From the NCBI GenBank assembly GCA_028818995.1, contig JAPPMR010000656.1, forward strand, positions 1 to 13,226: a stretch of 13,226 nt of DNA, read 5' to 3'. Positions 1-6,389 of the stretch are shown in pieces. Both the position numbers and the translations under genes were made by a program. The DNA is from Candidatus Poribacteria bacterium. Lineage in GTDB: Bacteria; Poribacteria; WGA-4E; WGA-3G. Positions within the stretch are counted from its first letter, which is position 1. Every line of letters begins with the position of its first letter. The notes under the pieces are model-generated. The model made no database searches. It saw only the letters and a program-made list of their open reading frames with translations, and was not told where the DNA came from.

Positions 1-285
1 GTGTTTGACCGAATTCGGGAAAACTCGCAAACTTTACGCGGGACTGACTACGTTACGGTTTTGAACAGAAGCATCAATCAGTCACTCAGCCGGACGGTTA
101 TCACCTCCTTAACAACGCTATTTGTTGTGCTGGTTATTTTCCTCGTCACCGGTGCGGGGGAAGAAATTAACACATTTGCTTTAGCACTTATCGTAGGTGT
201 GATGGTAGGCACGTACTCTTCAGTATTCATCGCGAGTCCGATTCTGTATCTCTGGAGTCGAAGACAGCCGCCGCAAGAAGCTTAA
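1..285 (+). CDS. secF: SecF, protein-export membrane subunit (C-terminal end only)
   Basis: This is the last 94 residues of SecF, which with SecD uses the proton-motive force to help pull preproteins through the SecYEG channel at the inner membrane. Family hallmarks are visible: VFDRIREN at the very start, NQSLSRTVITSLTT at about residues 26-39, and the closing GTYSSVFIASPILYLW at about 70-85. Two membrane helices (about 33-51 and 57-84) match the last transmembrane segments of the family, followed by a short basic tail. The GTG at position 1 is most likely an internal valine codon, because a full SecF is roughly 300 residues and the conserved VFDRIRE motif lies deep inside it. The gene is therefore cut by the window edge rather than truncated in the genome. 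secD would be expected upstream, outside the window. Identification is secure. Confidence 0.93.
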   Translation: MFDRIRENSQTLRGTDYVTVLNRSINQSLSRTVITSLTTLFVVLVIFLVTGAGEEINTFALALIVGVMVGTYSSVFIASPILYLWSRRQPPQEA

Positions 286-307
286 TCTTTGTCAGTGAAC
301 AGTGTAG

Positions 308-412
308 ACGTAGGTTGGGTTGAGTGGTAAAAGTAGAGGAGGCTCTTGTTTATAGAGAGCCTTCTGGTTTTCAATGATACGTTTGTGCCGATAGAATATA
401 GCGAAACCCAAC
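308..412. repeat. Copy of a dispersed palindromic intergenic repeat (GTAGGTTGGGTTGA family)
   Basis: The left end (308-326) matches the terminal repeat of the element at 11904-12148 at 17 of 19 positions. GTTGGGTT at 314-321 is complementary to AACCCAAC at 405-412, and AGCGAAACCCAAC at 400-412 differs by one base from AGTGAAACCCAAC inside the second element. The interior holds a hairpin (337-365). I read this as a second, shorter or degraded member of the same family, sitting between secF and the first gene of the defence-like cluster. The exact right boundary is uncertain. Confidence 0.6.
337..370 (+). terminator. Hairpin downstream of secF, possible weak terminator
   Basis: AGGAGGCTCT (337-346) pairs with AGAGCCTTCT (356-365) through ten base pairs including one G-T wobble, with a nine-base loop. 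A short TTTT (368-371) follows after GG. It could end secF transcription, but the T-tract is poor and the hairpin lies inside a repeat copy, so it may simply be repeat structure. Confidence 0.3.
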
Positions 413-438
413 AAACCAACTCTGTGAAGTAAATACGT

Positions 439-1182
439 ATGAAAATATTGGTCTTGAGTCCTTACACAACCGGACAAAAACAGAAACCTGATAACCCGCT
501 CCAACGTGAAGATTGCAGTACACCTGAACGCCTTGAGGCGCGCATAAAAGAATTGAGTGGTTACAATACTGAGGGTTGGTATCATGAAAGCAGGGACTAC
601 ACCGCACCCGCCGGAGAAATGTTTACGGGACCTTTGAATACACAATTGCGGGCAGGCTTAAAACGAATTCGGGAACATGATCAATACGGTGAGACAACGC
701 TTGATCTGTATTTCCCGTGGTATTTTTGTCGTGTTGACGGAAAAGACGACCCTGTTAGCGAGAGCGATATTATCGTTCCCTTTGATACTGCCCCACTCCA
801 CGAGCTGGAGGTTTTAGAATTTGATGAGAGTGGTGTCCCTGAACGCATGGTTGCCTTAATCGAAGGTTACGACCTCGTTTTCTCGCTGTTGAGGCAGGAC
901 GACATTTTATCACTGCAACGCGTTTTTGAGGTAGAGCGAGCGACAACGCTAATTTTCTTGCTTGCAAAAAGTCACAAGCATGTCGTTAATGAAGATTTAC
1001 CGAACCTCCACGTTGTTGAGACTGGAAGTGCTCTACAAAAAAGCCTTCGCACCACAAATTGGGCTTTAAAAGGGGTTATGTTGAGACGATTGTGTGAAGC
1101 TGCGTGTCGCGATGGCTTCCATGTGTTTGAACAAGTCAAGCAGAACCCGCAACGGTTAATCGAAATCGCACATCGTCAGTAA
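439..1182 (+). CDS. Divergent YaaA/DUF6884-like protein, first gene of the NurA-HerA-TGT cluster
   Basis: The product is a 247-residue soluble protein that I do not recognise with certainty. Its layout follows the YaaA/DUF6884 superfamily. It opens with the strand MKILVLSPYT, where family members have a similar ILVLSC opening. A TAPAGEMFTGPL segment at about residues 54-65 corresponds to the family's pA-x-LYtG stretch. IIVPFDTAP at about 110-118 corresponds to the iPYD motif. The usual SAkyGL strand is degenerate (LDLYFPWYFCRV). YaaA itself is a DNA-binding peroxide-stress protein in E. coli, so a nucleic-acid role is plausible but inferred. The start is the ATG at 439; the upstream Shine-Dalgarno is weak (GTGAAG). 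No convincing promoter was found in the 153 bases upstream. The following gene begins 37 bases after the stop and appears to belong to the same superfamily, so the pair may be diverged paralogues. Confidence 0.6.
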   Translation: MKILVLSPYTTGQKQKPDNPLQREDCSTPERLEARIKELSGYNTEGWYHESRDYTAPAGEMFTGPLNTQLRAGLKRIREHDQYGETTLDLYFPWYFCRVDGKDDPVSESDIIVPFDTAPLHELEVLEFDESGVPERMVALIEGYDLVFSLLRQDDILSLQRVFEVERATTLIFLLAKSHKHVVNEDLPNLHVVETGSALQKSLRTTNWALKGVMLRRLCEAACRDGFHVFEQVKQNPQRLIEIAHRQ

Positions 1183-1219
1183 AGTAGTAGGTTAATGATA
1201 CACGAAAAGGATCGCTGGA

Positions 1220-1993
1220 ATGGAAAACGCAACGATGCCCCAACAAAAAAATTTTTCAAATCCACGGTTGCTGATTCTCTCGTGTTCCCAAAGGAAACAT
1301 TCCACTCCAGATTTACTTCCCGCTTTGAAACGCTATGATGGACCGGCATATCGGGTGATGAATAAGTTCCTGCGAGTATACCCATCTGAAGCACAATCGC
1401 TTGATGTGTACATTTTATCGGCGGAGTTTGGGTTAATTCCGTCTGGTAAACCAATTCCTAACTATGATCGCCGAATGACACCGCAACGAATTGAGGAATT
1501 TCAGCAACCGACTTTAAGCGAACTTAAGCAGATTTTAAATGGAAAACAATACCAAGAGTTTTTCATAAGCATGGGAAAAGACTATTTGAGAGTATTGGAT
1601 GGATATAAATCGCTAGTTTCCACTGATCTTGATGTTACTGTTTCACAAGGATTGATGGGATGCAAGCTGGCGGAACTTCGCAACTGGTTACACAAGGATG
1701 TGTCAGTCCCTCTCGATAATTATACAAAAGTTGCTAAACAAGGTAGGGCATCCCTTCGAGGTATTGAAATTACACTGACTCCCGAACAAATAATGGAAAA
1801 AATAAATGACGCACTTGCAAAGGGTAACAATATCCCCAAATATCAGATGTGGTATGTACAAGTTGGGGGTAACCGGCTCCCTCTCAAGTGGGTGGTTAAC
1901 CAGTTAACTGGCTTACCTGTGAGTGCTTTTCACACAAACGAGGCAAAGCGAGTTTTACAGCAACTTGGGGTTGAGACTTGTTTAAAAGGATAG
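1220..1993 (+). CDS. DUF6884-type protein with extra C-terminal module
   Basis: The product is a 257-residue soluble protein with clear DUF6884 (YaaA-like) features: LSCSQRK at residues 20-26, a conserved tyrosine-rich stretch near 39-54, ILSAEFGLI at 65-73 and PNYDRRM at 80-86. A SQGLMGCKLAELRNWL stretch around 142-157 resembles the G-x-x-G-x-x-L-x-x-L-x-x-WL element I associate with these proteins. The last 75 or so residues form a separate module: a helix with TPEQI, then WYVQVGGNRLPLKWVV, then FHTNEAKRVLQQLGV. Similar small modules occur in restriction-associated proteins as far as I recall, so DNA binding is possible but unproven. The ATG at 1220 has AAAAGG nine bases upstream; an in-frame ATG at 1235 is an alternative. 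The stop codon overlaps the Shine-Dalgarno of the NurA-like gene, which suggests translational coupling. Confidence 0.68.
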   Translation: MENATMPQQKNFSNPRLLILSCSQRKHSTPDLLPALKRYDGPAYRVMNKFLRVYPSEAQSLDVYILSAEFGLIPSGKPIPNYDRRMTPQRIEEFQQPTLSELKQILNGKQYQEFFISMGKDYLRVLDGYKSLVSTDLDVTVSQGLMGCKLAELRNWLHKDVSVPLDNYTKVAKQGRASLRGIEITLTPEQIMEKINDALAKGNNIPKYQMWYVQVGGNRLPLKWVVNQLTGLPVSAFHTNEAKRVLQQLGVETCLKG

Positions 1994-1998
1994 GAGGG
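1992..1998 (+). promoter_or_regulatory. Shine-Dalgarno that decides the NurA start
   Basis: AGGAGGG overlaps the TAG stop of the preceding gene and lies only two bases before the ATG at 2001, closer than usual. The GTG at 2004, the very next codon, has a normal spacing of about six bases from AGGAGG. The true start may therefore be GTG 2004. The overlap of stop codon and ribosome site points to translational coupling. Confidence 0.55.
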
Positions 1999-2000
1999 TA

Positions 2001-3554
2001 ATGGTGAAATTAGACACAGGATTTGTTGGTCCGGTTACTCCTGATGAGGATACACAAGATGATAACTCGGAAGTAAATGAGCGATTGACCGAGAGCGATG
2101 TACAAGAGGATCTTCTTCGCCAACCTCAGTTAATGATGAAAATAGTGGAAAAAACGCTATCGGTAGCTAAGAATCTACGAGATAACTATTTTCGGAACAC
2201 AGCGCGTTTTATAAGCCATTTACGGCGGGCTATGAACAGGGATAATAAAGAAGAACAAGAAAGTTCAATACTCCAGACATATTCAGTGGCAGATGCTGCT
2301 TGGGAAGAGTTTCAAAACGAATTGGTTAGTTTTATTGACGGAGGAGTTGGGCAGACAGAGTTATCCCAGGTACCTATTTTATTGCGGGTCGGTTCTTATG
2401 AGGTACATATAGGTGAAAGAAACATGACCGAACGGGAGAATTTCGGCTATTATCCGGTAATCTTCGGAGACCTTGAAGGTGGCAGTAAAGAACGAAGAGA
2501 TTTTCCTGATATCGTTCGCATTACTGCTGAACTATTAGGCGGACTTTCGACGTTGTACCGAAATCCTAACCTGAGAGTCTTGATGTTTCACGGACCACTG
2601 GTCTATTTGATGAATGCTTATGCAGGTCATACACCTTTTACTGAAGCAGACATTGACCTATTTCTAAAACACTATTCAGGTGACAAAGAACAGGCAAAAC
2701 AGTTAAAGGAAGACTTTCTTGAAGAGGCACGTCTTAATATTTATCCATCTCTCGCTAGTGGAAGGTCAGATGAATGGATACGCCGTCGACTTTTTGAACC
2801 CTTGTCATGGATTGCATTTCTCTATAGAAAATTGATTTCTGATGCAAAAACTAGGGAACCTCGACCTATCATCGCAGGAGTTGTAGAACGCGGAGGATTA
2901 CGCGAATTTTGCGAAAAGGTTTTACTTGAACGTGTTTTCTATTCCTTGCGTCAAAAAGGAAACGAGAATTATTTCAATGAGATGTTTGGTTTATCTAATC
3001 TTACTTCTCCTAAAAACTTGATGGATGTGTTGGGTTATACAGATAATCTGCTCTTACCGTTGCTTCTTGATAATGGCGAGTATTCTGAACCTTGGAAGAT
3101 GAGCAAGTCCAGTGGTTTAAGGTCAGGTGAAATCAGGCTCCCCGAAGAGTCAGGAAGTTCAACAGTAGACTTTTCCTGCTTGAGAGAATACAGCCAATTT
3201 GGTTTTCCGATTGTAAAGGGAACTTATATTCGGGTTGGTGAGAATACTGAACCCATTCGGGTTGAGGTTTTTTCTGAACTTGGAGAAAACCAAGTGGAAG
3301 AGGCTGTTAGGCGTGTATACTTGTATTCGCGTCTTTTACCCAATTATGGCTTTCCGGTAGGTTTAGATATTGCTGATAAGTTTGCCCATGTGCCTAATTG
3401 GATGACAAGAGCGTACGATAAAATGATTCGCCATACATTAGGGGTGAGTCTACAGAAAGGTGAAATCAGCGATGAAGATATGCGCAGAGTGCTGGTGCAG
3501 GCCATCTATATGACACCCCGAGATTGGTTTCTTAGACCAACTGTGAAAGGGTAA
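2001..3554 (+). CDS. nurA: NurA-like DNA repair / defence nuclease
   Basis: NurA nucleases are Mn-dependent single- and double-strand 5'-3' DNases that work bound to HerA. This 517-residue protein shows the NurA signature FIDGGVG at residues 111-117, with D113 as the candidate first metal ligand. Next come the strand VLMFHGPLVYLM, where most NurA proteins have an acidic residue in place of H, and a C-terminal YGFPVGLDIADKFAHVP resembling the family's closing motif. About 100 residues, mostly charged and helical, precede the catalytic strand. This makes the protein longer than the 340-400 residues I expect for archaeal NurA. The herA-like gene begins seven bases after its stop, the expected pairing. 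The GTG at 2004 may be the real start. Family assignment is good; activity is inferred, and the DG-to-HG difference in the second motif deserves structural checking. Confidence 0.78.
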   Translation: MVKLDTGFVGPVTPDEDTQDDNSEVNERLTESDVQEDLLRQPQLMMKIVEKTLSVAKNLRDNYFRNTARFISHLRRAMNRDNKEEQESSILQTYSVADAAWEEFQNELVSFIDGGVGQTELSQVPILLRVGSYEVHIGERNMTERENFGYYPVIFGDLEGGSKERRDFPDIVRITAELLGGLSTLYRNPNLRVLMFHGPLVYLMNAYAGHTPFTEADIDLFLKHYSGDKEQAKQLKEDFLEEARLNIYPSLASGRSDEWIRRRLFEPLSWIAFLYRKLISDAKTREPRPIIAGVVERGGLREFCEKVLLERVFYSLRQKGNENYFNEMFGLSNLTSPKNLMDVLGYTDNLLLPLLLDNGEYSEPWKMSKSSGLRSGEIRLPEESGSSTVDFSCLREYSQFGFPIVKGTYIRVGENTEPIRVEVFSELGENQVEEAVRRVYLYSRLLPNYGFPVGLDIADKFAHVPNWMTRAYDKMIRHTLGVSLQKGEISDEDMRRVLVQAIYMTPRDWFLRPTVKG

Positions 3555-3561
3555 GTAAATA

Positions 3562-5301
3562 ATGGAAACAGAAAAGATCGTTGGTACACTTGTTGGTGAA
3601 AGTACGAGTAAAGAATTTCGTCTTGCTGTAACACCTGAAGCAATACAGGAACAGGACATTATTGCAGTGGATGCTACGTTAAATGAGACAGAAGAGAGTG
3701 GAGAGTCAGAAGAAATAAGAGTTTGGGCAAAGGTCCAAAGGATAGAACGTATCAATCCTCTCTTTCCGGCTGAAGCAGGTCACGAACTGGCAGAAACACA
3801 GACCGACCCCATGGACACTGTACTTTCTCTAAGTCGTGAAATGGTGTCAGCCGTATGCCAAGTGCTAGGGTATGAAAGGTTAGAAGGTGAGTGGGCCGGT
3901 AAGCTTGAAAGTTTACGATATCCCCCTAAACCAGCTACTCGTGCTTATAGTCCAGATTCAGAAGACTTAGAACGTGTGTTAGTAGGAAATCTAGCAGAAA
4001 ATCAGAACAGCGCACTGGATATCGCTGCTCTTTCTAACCGTCCTGATATTGATGTGAAAGTAAATGGCCATGCTATAGTTACTCGCCATTTAGCTATACT
4101 TGCAATGACAGGAGCTGGTAAGAGTTGGGCTGCTCGGCGGATAATTGAAGAGTTAGCTGATAAAAAATACCCAATGGTCATCTTTGACCCGCGCGGGGAT
4201 TATACAGGACTGGCAGATATTGAGTCACTGCGTGATCGGGTTAATCGATATCATGCTGCTTTCCCAATTTTTGAACAAGAAGCAGATACAGTGGCTCAGA
4301 TTGTTGGCAATCTTGGATATGAATTATCGCCTACAATGATTGCCTTATTTGGTGATTTATTTGATGCGTCCAGAAGGTTTTACGAAGCTGAAGGAAGCGA
4401 GAGAATAAACTGGCTGACTACTAACATTGATGGTCGCAATGCCGATTATATCCACCAGAATGACATTCAGCCCGATCTTTGGTTAATCGCTAATATAGCG
4501 GATGTTGCTGCTCGATCGATAAGGGATGCTCGCAATGAGAATCGCGAGAATTTTGAATTTCTGCAACAGATTTGCTGGGAGAATTTGCCTGAAAGCACAG
4601 ATCCCAGAACTCTGGAGGGAATATACAAAAGAGCTCGAAGAGCGGCCTCTCAACTAACAAGGATGGAAAGAGTTAATCAAAGAATCGCTGGTGAATCACG
4701 ATCCATGCCTCAAAATCGCGAAGAACTCGTCCAGTATGGTAAGATTTCAGTAGTATCTTTGGCGGGCTACACTGGGGATTTTCAGGCTACAATATACAGT
4801 ATTATTGCGGAAGAATTGTTTGAAGCCAAGGTTACCGAAAGACTGCAATTACCGTTTTTGCTGTTACTTGAGGAAGCTCATAATTTCGTTCCTGGTCGTG
4901 GCACTTCTCCGGCCGAGCAACAATCTATTGCGATTACCAAGCAGATTGCCCAGGAAGGCAGGAAATTTCATGTTGGTTTGGTTGTGATTAGTCAGCGCCC
5001 TTCTCGCCTAGACGAGACGACTCTCTCTCAATGCAACTCCTATATTGTTATGCGGATGGTGAATCCAGCCGATCAGACCTTTGTGAAAAGAGTTATTGAG
5101 TCATTAGGTGAAGAAGAAACAGATCTGCTTCCTAATCTTGAAGTAGGCGAAGCACTTTTATCAGGACAAATGGTGAATTTTCCTATCTTAGTGAAAATGA
5201 AAGAACCTGAGTCTAGAGGTGAGCGCGAGGAAACTAATGCTTTCGATCACCTTAAAGAAGTTCACGATCAAGAAGTTCGCAATCAAGCCAGGAATAGTTA
5301 A
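3562..5301 (+). CDS. herA: HerA-type hexameric DNA translocase ATPase
   Basis: HerA is a FtsK-like ring ATPase that pumps duplex DNA and drives its partner NurA. The 579-residue protein has an N-terminal HAS-barrel-like region (VGTLVGESTSKEFRLAVTP, then DIIAVDA). Walker A is AMTGAGKS at residues 181-188 (K187), followed by IFDPRGDY. Walker B is LLLLEEAHNFVPG with E437 and E438. The sensor/arginine region is VVISQRPSRLDETTLSQC, with R479 as candidate arginine finger, and NPADQTFVKRVIESL follows. All key ATPase residues are present, so the protein looks functional. The length is in the upper range for HerA because of an insert of charged helices between the Walker motifs, about residues 260-370. 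It begins seven bases after the nurA-like stop with only a modest ribosome site (AAAGGG), consistent with coupled translation. Besides repair, HerA proteins act in several anti-phage systems with different effectors. Confidence 0.9.
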   Translation: METEKIVGTLVGESTSKEFRLAVTPEAIQEQDIIAVDATLNETEESGESEEIRVWAKVQRIERINPLFPAEAGHELAETQTDPMDTVLSLSREMVSAVCQVLGYERLEGEWAGKLESLRYPPKPATRAYSPDSEDLERVLVGNLAENQNSALDIAALSNRPDIDVKVNGHAIVTRHLAILAMTGAGKSWAARRIIEELADKKYPMVIFDPRGDYTGLADIESLRDRVNRYHAAFPIFEQEADTVAQIVGNLGYELSPTMIALFGDLFDASRRFYEAEGSERINWLTTNIDGRNADYIHQNDIQPDLWLIANIADVAARSIRDARNENRENFEFLQQICWENLPESTDPRTLEGIYKRARRAASQLTRMERVNQRIAGESRSMPQNREELVQYGKISVVSLAGYTGDFQATIYSIIAEELFEAKVTERLQLPFLLLLEEAHNFVPGRGTSPAEQQSIAITKQIAQEGRKFHVGLVVISQRPSRLDETTLSQCNSYIVMRMVNPADQTFVKRVIESLGEEETDLLPNLEVGEALLSGQMVNFPILVKMKEPESRGEREETNAFDHLKEVHDQEVRNQARNS

Positions 5302-5336
5302 GTGCCAAATATTATGATAATCAAGGAAAATTAGGT

Positions 5337-6383
5337 ATGGAGATCGTTGCAGGTTTGAATTTAGTCAGTATCAAGCCAAAAGTGTGGGATGAATCTTCAG
5401 ATTACTACTTGCGCCAATTAGATGCTGTAATGGTTTCCTACGCTGAGTTTCATCAAAGTCCAACTCGCCGTGATCGTGCTATAAAAGACGGACTTCATAA
5501 GAGTCTTGGTATTCCAAAACGTGTGAAAATTTACTTGGATAATGGGTCATTCAGATTTTCACGTGCTGGTGGTGAAGTTCCGCGTGAAGAGTATGAGGCA
5601 TTTGTGAAAGCGGCTAAGCCTGACTGGTATGTAATCCCTCAAGACTATATTCCTATACCGCAAATGAGCGATTATAAACAAAATAAATGTTTAAAAAAAA
5701 CAATGGAGGTTAATCAAGAATTTTCGTATGATGGGTATGTGCCAATCCTGCATGTAAGTCGTCGTTTAAACAAATACATTCGTCTGTTTGATGCAGATGA
5801 AAAGCTGCGGAAAAAACCGATTTTTGCCATCGGCGGGATTGTCCCGAATCTCTTACGTGCTCCTAAAGCTATGTCTCATAAAAAGATACTTAATAGTATA
5901 TATAAAGTCCGTGAGACATTCGCAAATCAAAAACTACACCTCTTTGGAGTCGGTGGAACATCCACATTACATGTCGCTGCATTATTAAAGATGGATTCAG
6001 TGGATTCGGTGGGTTGGCGCGCTCGGGCGGCACGAGGACTTATACAGTTACCTGGAAGTGGTGAGAGAACTGTAGCTAAACTTGGTAATTGGAGAGGACG
6101 CGAACCAGATGCACAAGAATGGGACGTATTAAAAAAATGCCAATGTCCTGCTTGTCAAGAGTATGGACTAGAGGGGCTCAAAAAAGACAAGACCTTTGGT
6201 TTTTGCAATCGAGCCACCCACAACTTATGGACATTGCTTGAAGAAAATCGAATGATTCAAGAAAACTTAGAAGCAGGGACCTATGCGGAATGGTACAAAG
6301 AACATTTGCGTAATTCAACTTATCGACCACTAATTGATCAACTCGTAGAAAAGCACCTCAAGCAAAATGACAATACCGGTTAA
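5337..6383 (+). CDS. TGT/DpdA-like 7-deazaguanine transglycosylase
   Basis: The protein (348 residues) has the tRNA-guanine transglycosylase TIM-barrel pattern, a fold that swaps guanine for a 7-deazaguanine base in tRNA or, in the DpdA branch, in DNA. Visible landmarks are YLDNGSF (66-72), with D68 in the place of the TGT DSGGFQ aspartate; VIPQDYIP with D103 at the base-recognition position; AIGGI (164-168); LFGVGGT (202-208); and MDSVDSVGWRARAARG, where D223 matches the nucleophile of TGT's FDCvxPTR motif. A zinc site follows: C268, C270, C273 and H295. All catalytic positions survive, but the flanking residues differ from housekeeping TGT (no PTR, NGSF for GGFQ), which favours a DpdA-like role. 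No preQ0 synthesis genes lie in the window, so the base would come from elsewhere. The ATG has AAGGA nine bases upstream. Tight linkage to HerA-NurA supports a DNA substrate; this is inference. Confidence 0.8.
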   Translation: MEIVAGLNLVSIKPKVWDESSDYYLRQLDAVMVSYAEFHQSPTRRDRAIKDGLHKSLGIPKRVKIYLDNGSFRFSRAGGEVPREEYEAFVKAAKPDWYVIPQDYIPIPQMSDYKQNKCLKKTMEVNQEFSYDGYVPILHVSRRLNKYIRLFDADEKLRKKPIFAIGGIVPNLLRAPKAMSHKKILNSIYKVRETFANQKLHLFGVGGTSTLHVAALLKMDSVDSVGWRARAARGLIQLPGSGERTVAKLGNWRGREPDAQEWDVLKKCQCPACQEYGLEGLKKDKTFGFCNRATHNLWTLLEENRMIQENLEAGTYAEWYKEHLRNSTYRPLIDQLVEKHLKQNDNTG

Positions 6384-6389
6384 AGAAAG

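Noticed and set aside
292..645. Minus-strand open frame of 117 codons overlapping the start of the first cassette gene
   Set aside because: It covers the repeat copy and the N-terminal coding part of 439-1182, has no family resemblance and no ribosome site; it is a shadow frame.
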